NCBI GenBank assembly: GCA_900554515.1
Contig: USHN01000004.1
Span: forward strand, 62,001-126,000
Length of the DNA stretch: 64,000 nucleotides
From: an uncultured Acidaminococcus sp.
GTDB taxonomy: Bacteria > Bacillota > Negativicutes > Acidaminococcales > Acidaminococcaceae
Reading direction: 5' to 3'
Shown: piece after piece, positions 7,941-17,284 of the stretch
Layout: each line of letters starts with the position of its first letter
Position numbering within the stretch: the stretch's first letter is position 1
Program-made: the position numbers and the translations under genes
Notes under the pieces: model-generated
The model's input: the letters and a program-made list of their open reading frames with translations, nothing else
Told to the model about the DNA's origin: nothing
Databases searched by the model: none

Positions 7941-9011
7941 ATGGTAAAAAAAATAGTTGTGCTGCTGCTTTTTTTATTTTCTTTTTTGCCCCTGTCCCAT
8001 ACGGAAGCGGCCATGATCAGCGAAAAGCAGGAAATTGCCATGGGGGAGCAGGTGGCCAAGCAGCTGGAAGCCCAGTACGGGCTGGTGCAGGATGAGGATA
8101 TCCAAAACCGGGTCAGCGCTATCGGGCAGAAACTTCTGCAGCATGGTACCCGTCCGGGACTGAAATATTCGTTTAAGGTGCTCAATACGCCGGACGTAAA
8201 TGCGCTGGCCTGTCCGGGCGGGTATGTCTATATTTTTAAAGGGCTTTTGGATTATATGACCAGTGATGATGAGCTGGCGGCGGTGATGGGCCACGAAATC
8301 GGCCATATTGAAAAGCGGCACACAGTGCACCAGATGGAAAAACAGATGACGCTGTCCCTGCTTTCTGTATTAGCCGGCATTGCCTCCGGGGAGCCCGGTG
8401 CCGGGATGGTACTTGCCACCACTGCCAGCCAGGCTCTCATGGCGGGCTACAGCCGGGCGGACGAACGAGAGGCGGACCAGGAAGGATTCCGGCTCTCCAC
8501 GCTGGCGGGGTACAATCCCTATGGTATTTATGTAACCATGGCAAAACTGGATGATATGAGCAAGGAAATGGGCAACCCGGGGTACGGACTTTTTTCCTCC
8601 CACCCGGAGCCGGAAGTGCGGATGAAAAAGGCCCTGCAATGGATTCAGCCCCTGCATATCCAGGAAAGTGTCACTGTGGACAAGGACGGTACGGCCACCG
8701 TTTCCATGGGTGACTGGCATTTTCCCATTACGGCAACCGCCGGCTACGACAAACCGGCGTACCGGGCCTACCTGATGGCGGGGGGCTTGTATTTGGCACA
8801 GAAAAAGGGGCTGGTGGATGAGTCCCATTTCCGCACGGTGGACGGGGACAACTGGTCGGATGTTTATTATGAAGATATCCGGCTGCTCCGGGTTTATCCC
8901 CAGGACAATATTCAAAACGGGAATACGGGAGAAATGGCGCTTTCCATCGTAGGAAAACTGCAGCAGTGGGCGAAACTGGTCCAGGCAGGCGGGAAAGGAG
9001 TTCGGGGATGA
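7941..9011 (+). CDS. M48 family metalloprotease, exported
   Basis: A 356-residue zinc protease. An N-terminal signal peptide (KKIVVLLLFLFSFLPLSHTEA) precedes an M48 domain with the catalytic HEIGH motif (residues 118-122) and the downstream Glu ligand in ADEREADQEG (about 173-182). The C-terminal 130 residues have no recognised domain. The layout resembles BepA/YggG-like periplasmic proteases that act on outer-membrane assembly factors, which would fit a diderm Negativicute; that role is inferred. It shares an ATGA overlap with the FkbM gene, so the pair is probably co-translated. Confidence 0.88.
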   Translation: MVKKIVVLLLFLFSFLPLSHTEAAMISEKQEIAMGEQVAKQLEAQYGLVQDEDIQNRVSAIGQKLLQHGTRPGLKYSFKVLNTPDVNALACPGGYVYIFKGLLDYMTSDDELAAVMGHEIGHIEKRHTVHQMEKQMTLSLLSVLAGIASGEPGAGMVLATTASQALMAGYSRADEREADQEGFRLSTLAGYNPYGIYVTMAKLDDMSKEMGNPGYGLFSSHPEPEVRMKKALQWIQPLHIQESVTVDKDGTATVSMGDWHFPITATAGYDKPAYRAYLMAGGLYLAQKKGLVDESHFRTVDGDNWSDVYYEDIRLLRVYPQDNIQNGNTGEMALSIVGKLQQWAKLVQAGGKGVRG

Positions 9012-10084
9012 ACTGGCTGGAGCGGGTGCTCAAAGAGCCGTATCTTTGGGACTATTTGCAAACCGTAACAAAGCCCATCGTCCTGTATGGCATGGGAAAC
9101 GGGGCTGAGGAGATTTTAGACCGGTGTGAAGCGCTGCAGATCCCGGTACATGGGATATTTGCCAGCGATGAATTTGTGCGGGGGCAAACTTTCCGGGGTT
9201 TTCCAGTAAAAACTTATGGGGAAATAAAAGCGGAGCTGGGAGACTTTGTGGTGCTGCTGGCCTTTGCCAGTGAGCGGCCGGAGATTTTACAGCGCTTTTT
9301 TCACCTGGCACAGCAGCAGGAAACCTATGCGCCGCACCTGCCCCTTTTCGGAGATAACGACCTGGTGACGCCCCACTGGGTCCGGGAACATGCAGGCGTG
9401 CTCCAGCACGTGTATGAAAACCTGGCGGATGACAAGAGCCGGAGCGTGATGCAGGATATCCTCTCTTATAAACTCAGTGGAAAACTTTCTTTTTTGCAGG
9501 AGACCACCAGCCGGCGTGAAGATTTGGAAACCCTTTTTACCTTTGGCAAAGAAGAATGCTACGCGGACCTGGGGGCCTATACCGGAGATACCCTGACGGA
9601 ATTTCTGGAGCTGACCGGGGGATGCTACCAACATATGTACGCCGTGGAACCGGACCCTAAAAATTTTAAGAAGCTGCGGGTGTTTGCCGAACAGCAGGCC
9701 CTTTCCCGGATTACCCTGTGTCCGAAAAGCATTTGGGCCCAGGATATGCCGCTGCGCTTTGCGGCCCGCGGCGGGCGGATGTCCGCCTTGGCCAGCGATG
9801 GAGAAAATGCCACAGAGGGCGTATCGCTGGACAGCCTTGTAGGAGAGAACCATCTTACGTATGTGAAGATGGACGTAGAGGGGGCGGAAAAAGAGGCGCT
9901 ATATGGCGGCAGCGGCGTAATCCGCCGGGAGAAGCCGAAACTATTGGTAGCGGGCTATCACTTTGACGATGATCTGTGGGAACTGCCCCTATCCATCTGG
10001 GCGCTGGTGCCGGAGTATAAACTCTACCTGCGGCGGCATCCCTATGTACCCTGTTGGGAGATTAATTTTTTTGCCACTTTGTAA
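9008..10084 (+). CDS. FkbM family methyltransferase
   Basis: A 358-residue protein with two parts. The N-terminal half (about 1-170) resembles sugar-nucleotide/PglD-like Rossmann segments (KPIVLYGMGNGAEEILD). The C-terminal FkbM methyltransferase domain contains YADLGAYTGDTLTEFLEL (SAM-binding), YAVEPDPKNF and VKMDVEGAEKEALYGG. Such proteins typically methylate sugars or secondary metabolites; the acceptor is unknown. The ATG at 9008 follows AAAGGAG and overlaps the M48 stop codon by 4 nt; the in-frame start at 8966 would overlap that gene by 46 nt. About 160 non-coding bases follow. Confidence 0.85.
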   Translation: MNWLERVLKEPYLWDYLQTVTKPIVLYGMGNGAEEILDRCEALQIPVHGIFASDEFVRGQTFRGFPVKTYGEIKAELGDFVVLLAFASERPEILQRFFHLAQQQETYAPHLPLFGDNDLVTPHWVREHAGVLQHVYENLADDKSRSVMQDILSYKLSGKLSFLQETTSRREDLETLFTFGKEECYADLGAYTGDTLTEFLELTGGCYQHMYAVEPDPKNFKKLRVFAEQQALSRITLCPKSIWAQDMPLRFAARGGRMSALASDGENATEGVSLDSLVGENHLTYVKMDVEGAEKEALYGGSGVIRREKPKLLVAGYHFDDDLWELPLSIWALVPEYKLYLRRHPYVPCWEINFFATL

Positions 10085-10150
10085 GGAAGCATACGAATAT
10101 TACAAAAAAATAGATGAAAAATAAAAAAAACACTAGTTTTGCCTCATTTT

Positions 10151-10177
10151 TTGTTGCCCCTGCAAAGGGGATATGAT
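10151..10177 (+). promoter_or_regulatory. candidate promoter with a CCCCT/AGGGG dyad
   Basis: A possible -10 TATGAT (10172-10177) with a weak TTGTTG 15 nt upstream. A perfect dyad, CCCCT-GCAA-AGGGG (10157-10170), fills the spacer and could be an operator for the ABC importer genes. The assignment is tentative. Confidence 0.35.
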
Positions 10178-10246
10178 AAAATAAGAAAAATACCGACCGG
10201 GATACCCCGGACGGGAAAATTTTTGTAGTAAGGAAGGATGGTAGAA

Positions 10247-11260
10247 ATGAAAAAAATGAACAGGATGCAGGGCGGACAGAAGGCACTGGCAGGTATGGGC
10301 TTATTGGCCTGTATGCTGGCGTTTGGCGGCTGCGGCGGGGATACAGCCAAAAGTGATTCCGGCAATAAAACCGTCAGCGTAGGGATTATCCAGCTAGTGG
10401 AGCATCCGGCGCTGGATGCGGCCAACAAAGGATTTGTGGATGGACTGAAAAACAAGGGCTTTGTAGAAGGGAAGAACCTGAAGCTGGATAAGCAAAATGC
10501 CCAGGCGGATCAATCCAATCTCCAGACCATTGCCCAGCGATTTGTGAACAATAAGGTGGATTTGGTGTGCGCCATCGCAACGCCGGCGGCCCAGACCATG
10601 GCCAATGCCAGCAAAGAGATTCCCATTGTAGGGACGGCCATCACCGATTATAAAACGGCAAAATTGGTGCAGGACAATGCGAAACCGGGCACCAATGTCA
10701 CTGGCACCACGGATAAAAATCCGGTGGATGGGCAGATTGCCATGATTAAGAAAGTACTGCCTAAGGCGAAAACCGTGGGCTTTATTTACAATTCCAGTGA
10801 AGTCAATTCCCAGATTCAGATTGAAGAAGCCAAAAAAGCTGCTGCTGCCCATGGCCTTGCCACGGTGGAAGCAACGGTTTCTAACGTCAATGATATCCAG
10901 CAGGCGGCCCAAAGCCTGATGGGCAAGGTGGATGCGATTTATGTGCCTACGGATAACGTCATCGCTTCTGCTATGCCCAACCTGACCAAGATCACCGATG
11001 AAAAGAAAATCCCTGTGTTCTGCGGCGAAGCCAATATGATTAAAGGCGGCGGTCTGGCGGCCCTGGGCGTAGATTACTACAAACTGGGCGTACAGGCTGG
11101 GGAAATGGCCGGAGATATTCTGCTGGGCAAAGCCAAACCCCAGACCATGGCCATCCAGGAACAGAAAACCTTTACCGTTACGCTGAATGAAGATGCGGCC
11201 AAACGGCTGGGGATCACCTTCCCGGAAGATCTCCTGAAAGAAGCTAAAGGAGCCAACTAG
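10247..11260 (+). CDS. ABC transporter substrate-binding lipoprotein (TrpX-like family)
   Basis: A 337-residue solute-binding protein of the ABC_sub_bind family. The lipoprotein signal has a basic start, a hydrophobic core LLACMLAFGG and a Cys in the GGCGG context. The mature part shows GIIQLVEHPALDAANKGF at its start, then DLVCAIATPAAQTMANA and PVFCGEANMIKGGGLAALGVDYYKLG, all hallmarks of the family that includes the streptococcal tryptophan importer TrpX. Ligand unproven, probably an aromatic or other amino acid. Start at 10247, 9 nt after AAGGAAGG; the ATG at 10238 abuts that SD. Confidence 0.88.
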   Translation: MKKMNRMQGGQKALAGMGLLACMLAFGGCGGDTAKSDSGNKTVSVGIIQLVEHPALDAANKGFVDGLKNKGFVEGKNLKLDKQNAQADQSNLQTIAQRFVNNKVDLVCAIATPAAQTMANASKEIPIVGTAITDYKTAKLVQDNAKPGTNVTGTTDKNPVDGQIAMIKKVLPKAKTVGFIYNSSEVNSQIQIEEAKKAAAAHGLATVEATVSNVNDIQQAAQSLMGKVDAIYVPTDNVIASAMPNLTKITDEKKIPVFCGEANMIKGGGLAALGVDYYKLGVQAGEMAGDILLGKAKPQTMAIQEQKTFTVTLNEDAAKRLGITFPEDLLKEAKGAN

Positions 11261-11262
11261 TC

Positions 11263-12147
11263 ATGATGGATCTCTTGTTACCGACGATTTCCCAGGGGCT
11301 ATTGTGGTCACTGCTGGCCCTGGGTGTGTATATTACATTCCGTGTACTGGATTTGGCGGATTTGACCGTAGAAGGGTCCTTTCCTTTGGGGGCGGCGGTA
11401 GCCGTTTCCCTTTTGGATAAGGATGTGCATCCCGTAGCGGCTATTTTGGCGGCCGCCCTGTGCGGCTGTCTGGCAGGCGTTGTTACCGGCCTGCTCCATA
11501 CGAAGCTGAAAATCCCGGCGCTGTTAGCCGGGATTCTTACCATGATTGCCCTGTATTCCGTTAACCTGCGGATTATGGGGCGGGCCAATATTTCCCTCTT
11601 GGGAAAAACTACTGCCTTTACAGCGCTGCAAAATGCTTTGGGACTGTCTTATTCCACTGCCGTCTTGGCGGCAGGGCTTTTGGCCTGCGTGGTTTTTGCG
11701 GAATTTATGTACTGGTTTTTTGGAACGGAACTGGGAGCAGCCCTGCGGGCTACCGGATTTAATCCTCAGATGATCCGGGCCCAGGGGGTCAACACCAATA
11801 TTATGCTGCTGCTGGGTCTTGGCATCAGTAATGCTTTTATCGCCGTTACCGGGGCACTGGTGGCACAGAGCAATGGCTTTGCCGACGTGGGCATGGGCGT
11901 GGGTACCATCGTCATTGGTCTTGCGTCCGTGATTATCGGGGAAGTTTTGTTCGGGACCCGGAGCTTTAAAAACTCCCTGATTTCCGTTATTTTGGGGTCC
12001 ATTGTGTACCGTCTGGTGATTGCCGTAGTCCTGCAGATGGGAATGCCGCCCAATGATTTGAAATTATTTACTGCGGTGCTGGTAGCCATTGCGCTCAGCC
12101 TGCCTGCGGTGAAAACTAAATTTCAGGGCAGAAAGGCGGGATTATAA
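11263..12147 (+). CDS. ABC transporter permease (TrpY-like)
   Basis: A 294-residue polytopic membrane protein of the BPD_transp_2 type, with about eight hydrophobic segments. The motif RVLDLADLTVEGSFPLGAA near residues 28-45 is typical of the permease that accompanies ABC_sub_bind receptors. It lies two bases after the substrate-binding gene and overlaps the ATPase gene by one base (TAATG), so all three are translated as a unit. Confidence 0.9.
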   Translation: MMDLLLPTISQGLLWSLLALGVYITFRVLDLADLTVEGSFPLGAAVAVSLLDKDVHPVAAILAAALCGCLAGVVTGLLHTKLKIPALLAGILTMIALYSVNLRIMGRANISLLGKTTAFTALQNALGLSYSTAVLAAGLLACVVFAEFMYWFFGTELGAALRATGFNPQMIRAQGVNTNIMLLLGLGISNAFIAVTGALVAQSNGFADVGMGVGTIVIGLASVIIGEVLFGTRSFKNSLISVILGSIVYRLVIAVVLQMGMPPNDLKLFTAVLVAIALSLPAVKTKFQGRKAGL

Positions 12148-12941
12148 TGCTGGAACTGGAGCATATTTCCAAAACATTTTTCCCCGGTACGGTGAATGAG
12201 AAAAAAGCCCTGCTGGATGTGTCACTGCACATGGATGAAGGGGATTTTATTACCATTATCGGCGGCAACGGCGCAGGCAAATCCACGCTGCTGAATTCTG
12301 TTGCCGGCGTTTTCCCCGTGGATAAGGGCAGCATCAAAATCGACGGCGTGGATGTAACCGGGATGCCGGAACATAAACGGGCCAAATACATAGGACGGGT
12401 GTTTCAGGATCCTATGATGGGCACTGCTGCCGGAATGATGATTGAAGAAAATTTATCCCTGGCTTCCCGGCGGGGGAAGACACCGGGATTGTCCTGGGCC
12501 CTCAAGGACAATGAACGGGCACAGTTTAAAACCATGCTGAAAGAATTGGATCTGGGATTGGAGACCCGTCTTACCACCCGGGTGGGACTGCTGTCCGGGG
12601 GACAGCGGCAGGCTCTGACACTGCTTATGGCTACTCTGACCAAGCCAAAACTATTGCTTTTGGATGAGCATACGGCGGCACTGGATCCCAAAACAGCAGA
12701 AAAAGTGTTGGGGCTCACCCAAAAAATTATTGCCCGGGATCATTTGACGGCGCTGATGATTACCCATAATATGCGGGACGCCCTGCGGTTTGGCAACCGG
12801 CTCATCATGATGGATGCAGGCCGTATCGTAGTGGACGTGAGTGCAGAAGAAAAAGCCAAACTGACCATTCCGGACCTGTTGGACCTCTTTGAAAAAGCGG
12901 CCGGTTCGGAACTGGATAACGATAGAATGATGCTGGGGTAA
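12147..12941 (+). CDS. ABC transporter ATP-binding protein (TrpZ-like)
   Basis: A 264-residue ATPase. Walker A GGNGAGKST (about 40-48), signature LLSGGQRQAL, Walker B LLLLDEHTAALDP and the switch His in MITHNMRDAL. It energises the importer formed with the two preceding genes. The genes sit between an FkbM gene and lysA, without a visible terminator before lysA. Confidence 0.93.
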   Translation: MLELEHISKTFFPGTVNEKKALLDVSLHMDEGDFITIIGGNGAGKSTLLNSVAGVFPVDKGSIKIDGVDVTGMPEHKRAKYIGRVFQDPMMGTAAGMMIEENLSLASRRGKTPGLSWALKDNERAQFKTMLKELDLGLETRLTTRVGLLSGGQRQALTLLMATLTKPKLLLLDEHTAALDPKTAEKVLGLTQKIIARDHLTALMITHNMRDALRFGNRLIMMDAGRIVVDVSAEEKAKLTIPDLLDLFEKAAGSELDNDRMMLG

Positions 12942-12970
12942 CCTGGCAAAGGCATGAGGAGGCAATTCCA

Positions 12971-14236
12971 ATGAACAAGGTTCCGTTCCTGACAAAGGAG
13001 CAAGCAGAACAAATTGCAGAAACGTATCCAACCCCGTTTTATGTATATGATGAAAAAGCCATTCGGCAAACGGTGCGGAATATTAATAAAGCTTTCAGCT
13101 GGAACAAAGGCTTTAAAGAGTATTTTGCGGTCAAGGCGACGCCGCTGCCGGGGATTTTGCAAATCATGCGGGAAGAAGGCTGCGGAACGGATTGTTCCTC
13201 CTATCCGGAACTGATTTTAAGCGATGTGACCGGCTTTAAAGGCCACGACATCATGTTTTCTTCCAACGATACGCCGGTAAAGGATATGCAGGAAGCCTAT
13301 AAATTACAGGCGATTATCAATTTGGATGATTTTACCATGATCGATTTTCTGGAAAAGGTGGCAGCCATTCCGGAGACCATCTGCTGCCGCTACAATCCTG
13401 GGGGTATTTTTGCCCTGGGCAATTCCATTATGGATAATCCCGGCGATTCCAAATACGGTATGACCAAGGACCAGCTGCGGGAAGCCTTCCGGATCTTAAA
13501 GGGCAAGGGCGTGAAACATTTCGGGATTCATGCCTTTTTGGCCAGCAACACGGTGAGCAACGCGTACTATCCGGAACTGGCTAAGCAGCTTTTTGAACTG
13601 GCGGTGGAAATGAAACAGGATACCGGCGTAGCTGTGGACTTTATTAACTTGTCCGGCGGCGTGGGTATTCCGTACAAACCGGATCAGACCCCTAATGATA
13701 TTTTTGCCATTGGGGAAGGCGTACACAAGGTCTTTGATGAAGTGCTGGTGCCTAACGGCATGGGAAACGTGGCGATTTTCACGGAAATGGGCCGCTTTGT
13801 CACCGGGCCTTATGGAGCGCTGGTGACGAAAGTGCTGCATTTCAAGCATATTTACAAGGAATATGCAGGGGTGGACGCGTGCGCTGCCAATTTGATGCGG
13901 CCGGCCATGTATGGGGCCTACCATCATATTACGGTGCTGGGCAAGGAAAATGCACCCTGTGACCGTACGTACGATGTGACAGGCGGCCTGTGCGAAAATA
14001 ACGATAAGTTTGCCGTAGACCGGAAACTTCCCCTTTTGGAAGAGGGGGATTACCTCTTTATTCATGATGCCGGGGCTCACGGGTCTGCTATGGGCTATAA
14101 CTACAATGCCAAATTGTGGTGCGCTGAACTTTTACTGAAGGAAGATGGCAGCGTGGTCTTGCTGCGTCGGGCAGAGACGGAAAAAGATTATTTTGCCACG
14201 TTGGACTTTACCCATCTGTTTGATACCGTGCAATGA
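12971..14236 (+). CDS. lysA: diaminopimelate decarboxylase
   Basis: A 421-residue PLP enzyme that converts meso-diaminopimelate to lysine. The PLP lysine is in YFAVKATPLPG (K55), followed by CGTDCSSYPEL. The glycine-rich phosphate-binding loop is NLSGGVG. The C-terminal CENNDKFA and AGAHGSAMGYNYN correspond to the substrate-binding CESGD and AYG(A)-like motifs of the family. The ATG follows AGGAGGCAATTCCA. The stop overlaps the ClC gene by 4 nt (ATGA). Confidence 0.92.
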   Translation: MNKVPFLTKEQAEQIAETYPTPFYVYDEKAIRQTVRNINKAFSWNKGFKEYFAVKATPLPGILQIMREEGCGTDCSSYPELILSDVTGFKGHDIMFSSNDTPVKDMQEAYKLQAIINLDDFTMIDFLEKVAAIPETICCRYNPGGIFALGNSIMDNPGDSKYGMTKDQLREAFRILKGKGVKHFGIHAFLASNTVSNAYYPELAKQLFELAVEMKQDTGVAVDFINLSGGVGIPYKPDQTPNDIFAIGEGVHKVFDEVLVPNGMGNVAIFTEMGRFVTGPYGALVTKVLHFKHIYKEYAGVDACAANLMRPAMYGAYHHITVLGKENAPCDRTYDVTGGLCENNDKFAVDRKLPLLEEGDYLFIHDAGAHGSAMGYNYNAKLWCAELLLKEDGSVVLLRRAETEKDYFATLDFTHLFDTVQ

Positions 14237-15810
14237 ACAGGGTAGAACGGGAAAGAACGTTAAACGGCATCCTCCATATTCCGGATCTGAAGCTGAAGCT
14301 GGCGTTTGAAGGAATGCTGGTGGGGCTTTTTGCCGGGACCATGATTACGGTACTGCGGCTGTGCCTGGGCTTTGTGATGGAAAACCGGAGAACGGCGGTG
14401 CTCTTTCTACGCAGCCTGCCGCCAGTGTATATTCTCTTTTGGGTGGCAGGGCTTATCCTGGTGGCAGGCTTTATCGCCGGGCTGGTGCGCTGGGTGCCTG
14501 TGGCTGGGGGAAGCGGCATTCCCCAAATCCGGAGCATTGTGCTGGGCCTGGAAAAAAGCCGGCACTGGATGCGGGTCCTTTTGGTGAAACTATTGGCAAC
14601 GGCTACGGGTATCGGGGCCGGCTTATCCATGGGCAGAGAAGGCCCTTCGGTGCAGATCGGCGGCATGGCCGGGCAGGGCGTAGGCCGCTTTTTGGACAAT
14701 ACCAACCTAGAAACCCGGGCCCTTATCAGTAGCGGGGCAGGAGCAGGCATTGCTGCGGCCTTTAACGCACCGCTGGCGGGCGTACTGTTTACCATGGAAA
14801 TCATCCATAAAAATATGTCGGCCCTGGTGATGGTGCCGACCCTGATGGCGTCCACGACGGCTACGCTGTTGGTGCACAATGTGTTTGGCCATGAAACGGT
14901 GCTGGATATTCCAAGAATGGAAATCATGCCTGTGAATTATCTCCCCCAGCTGGTGGGCTTGGGGATTTTGACAGGCCTTGCAGGCGTGGCTTTTAACAAA
15001 GGCACTTTTGCCGTGGGAAAATTTTATCAGCTGCCTGTTTTTAAAAATTCCTGGATGCGGATCGGGTTTGCCCTTTTGCTGACCATTCCGGTGACCTACT
15101 TTCTCCCGCAGATCTTAGGGGCGGGGGACAATCTGATTGAGGCCATGGTGGATTTGGAAGGGTCTCTTCCTTTGATTCTGATTTATCTGGTGGGGAAATT
15201 TTTCTTCACCTTATTCAGTACGGCTTCCGGGGCGCCCGGCGGTTCCCTTCAGCCCATGCTGGTGCTGGGCTCTTTGTGTGGCGGGCTGTATGGCGGCGCT
15301 TTGGCACAGCTGGGTATGTTGCCGGAAAATTTCCGGCTTCATATGGTGGTTTTCGGCATGGCAGGCCTTTTTACCGGAAGCGTCCGGGGACCTGTGACGT
15401 CGGTGTTGCTCCTTTTGGAAATGACGGGGCGGTTCTATCATTTGGTACCCCTCTGTATCGTTGTAATCTTTGCCTATGCGGCTGCGGAAATCTGCGAGGA
15501 CACGCCGATTTTTGATGCGATGCTGGAAAAATCCCTGAAAGCAAAGTCAAGCAATCCCAATTTAATGGCGGCTCCCCGGGAACAGCATCTGCTGGAAGTG
15601 GCTGTAGAGGGCGGCTCCTATGCGGAAGGGAAAACCCTGGCTCAGATCCATTTCCCGGGCAATGCCCTGGTGATCAGCGTGCGGCGGGGGGATATGGAAT
15701 TGATCCCCCGGGGCAATACGTTGCTCCTGGCGGGAGACTATGTGTACCTGCTGCCCAACCATGGAAAACTCTCAGAACTGCATAAAATCTTTCGCTGTAA
15801 AACCGGGTAA
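14233..15810 (+). CDS. ClC family chloride transporter with TrkA-C domain
   Basis: A 525-residue membrane protein. ClC signature motifs are intact: GGSGIPQI (anion site, 92-99), GREGP (134-138, with gating glutamate E136) and GAPGGSLQP. A soluble TrkA-C-type domain occupies about 445-525. At the position of the internal proton glutamate (E203 of the E. coli protein) there is isoleucine (I190, in FNAPLAGVLFTMEII), so whether it is an H+ antiporter or a channel is open. It is translationally coupled to lysA, and its stop codon lies in the loop of the terminator that follows. Confidence 0.9.
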   Translation: MNRVERERTLNGILHIPDLKLKLAFEGMLVGLFAGTMITVLRLCLGFVMENRRTAVLFLRSLPPVYILFWVAGLILVAGFIAGLVRWVPVAGGSGIPQIRSIVLGLEKSRHWMRVLLVKLLATATGIGAGLSMGREGPSVQIGGMAGQGVGRFLDNTNLETRALISSGAGAGIAAAFNAPLAGVLFTMEIIHKNMSALVMVPTLMASTTATLLVHNVFGHETVLDIPRMEIMPVNYLPQLVGLGILTGLAGVAFNKGTFAVGKFYQLPVFKNSWMRIGFALLLTIPVTYFLPQILGAGDNLIEAMVDLEGSLPLILIYLVGKFFFTLFSTASGAPGGSLQPMLVLGSLCGGLYGGALAQLGMLPENFRLHMVVFGMAGLFTGSVRGPVTSVLLLLEMTGRFYHLVPLCIVVIFAYAAAEICEDTPIFDAMLEKSLKAKSSNPNLMAAPREQHLLEVAVEGGSYAEGKTLAQIHFPGNALVISVRRGDMELIPRGNTLLLAGDYVYLLPNHGKLSELHKIFRCKTG

Positions 15811-15829
15811 AATACTGCCCGGTTTTTTG
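15799..15829 (+). terminator. terminator overlapping the ClC stop codon
   Basis: Stem AAAACCGGG / CCCGGTTTT with a 10-nt loop that contains the TAA stop, followed by TTG. It separates the ClC gene from rarA, which has its own extended -10 (TGGTATAAT, with TATAAT at 15846-15851). Confidence 0.8.
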
Positions 15830-15887
15830 TATGGGCGGAAAATGGTATAATAAATTGTTAGAACGGATGCGGGAGGTGAAGCGCAGC

Positions 15888-17207
15888 ATGGAAGAAGATA
15901 ATTTATTTGCCGTACCCACGGAAGAACCTTTGGCGGCACGGCTCAGGCCCCGGACGCTGGATGAATTTGTAGGGCAAAAGCACCTTCTTGATCCGGGCAA
16001 AGTCCTGCGGAATTTGATTGAAGCGGACCGGATTTCCTCCATGATTTTCTGGGGGCCTCCCGGCGTGGGGAAAACTACCCTGGCACAGATTATCGCCCAG
16101 TCCACAAAGGCCGGCTTTATTAATTTTTCTGCCGTGACCAGCGGAATTAAGGAAATTCGTGCCGTGATGCAGCGGGCAGAAGAAAATCGCCGCTTTGGGC
16201 ACCGGACGATTGTATTTGTGGATGAAATTCATCGCTTTAACCGTGCCCAGCAGGATGCGTTTCTGCCCTATGTGGAAAAAGGATCCATCATTCTCATTGG
16301 GGCCACGACGGAAAACCCTTCTTTTGAGATTAACGGGGCACTGCTATCCCGCTGCAAGGTGTTCGTCCTTAAGGCTTTGGAGCCGGAAGACATTATGGAA
16401 ATCCTGCAGCGGGCACTGAAAGATCCCCGAGGCTTTGGCAGCGAAGCCGTGCATATGGACGAGGAGTTGCTTTCCATGGTGGGAGAATTTTCCAATGGGG
16501 ATGCCCGTTCGGCTCTTTCCACCTTAGAAATGGTGGTGTTAAACGGGGAGCAGCGCCCGGACGGGATTTATGTAACACGGGATACGGTGGAACAGTGTAC
16601 CAGTAAAAAAAGCCTTTTATACGACAAGCATGGGGAAGAGCACTATAATGTAATTTCTGCCCTGCATAAATCCATGCGCAATTCGGATCCGGATGCTGCG
16701 GTCTACTGGCTGGCCCGGATGCTGGAGGCGGGGGAGGATCCCCTGTACATCGCCCGGCGGGTGGTGCGCTTTGCCAGTGAGGATGTGGGGCTGGCAGATC
16801 CCAGAGGGCTGGAAATTGCCGTGGCTGCCTATCAGGCCTGTCATTTTATCGGCATGCCGGAATGCAGCGTGAATTTGACCCATGCCGTGATTTATCTTGC
16901 CATGGCGCCTAAAAGCAATGCGCTGGATGTGGCCTATGCGGAAGCCAAGACGGATGCCCTGGAACATCTGGATGAGCCGGTCCCTATGAACATTCGCAAT
17001 GCCCCTACTAAACTGATGGATCAGCTGGGGTATGGGAAAGGTTACCAGTACGCCCATGATCTGCCGGAAAAAATGGCGGCCATGCAGTGCCTGCCGGATT
17101 CTCTGAAAGATCGGGAATATTATCAGCCGACAGAACAGGGAATGGAGCAGCGCTACAAGGAGCGGCTGGAGAAAATCAAGGCCTGGAAGAAAGCGCATGG
17201 TATGTAG
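15888..17207 (+). CDS. rarA: replication-associated recombination protein A (RarA/MgsA AAA+ ATPase)
   Basis: A 439-residue clamp-loader-like ATPase acting at stalled replication forks. Walker A GPPGVGKTT (56-64), Walker B VDEIHRFN, sensor 1 GATTENPSFEIN and the C-terminal MgsA region (DVGLADPRGLEIAVAA, GYGKGYQYAHD) are present. I use the ATG at 15888: it has GGGAGGTG 9 nt upstream, whereas the in-frame ATG at 15831 sits within the terminator tail and before the -10 box. Confidence 0.93.
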   Translation: MEEDNLFAVPTEEPLAARLRPRTLDEFVGQKHLLDPGKVLRNLIEADRISSMIFWGPPGVGKTTLAQIIAQSTKAGFINFSAVTSGIKEIRAVMQRAEENRRFGHRTIVFVDEIHRFNRAQQDAFLPYVEKGSIILIGATTENPSFEINGALLSRCKVFVLKALEPEDIMEILQRALKDPRGFGSEAVHMDEELLSMVGEFSNGDARSALSTLEMVVLNGEQRPDGIYVTRDTVEQCTSKKSLLYDKHGEEHYNVISALHKSMRNSDPDAAVYWLARMLEAGEDPLYIARRVVRFASEDVGLADPRGLEIAVAAYQACHFIGMPECSVNLTHAVIYLAMAPKSNALDVAYAEAKTDALEHLDEPVPMNIRNAPTKLMDQLGYGKGYQYAHDLPEKMAAMQCLPDSLKDREYYQPTEQGMEQRYKERLEKIKAWKKAHGM

Positions 17208-17284
17208 AAACGTCGGGAAAAAGGCATAGATTTGTTCCATCTTTGGCACAATTTTCCAGTATGATAGAAAGCGGGAGAAAAATC

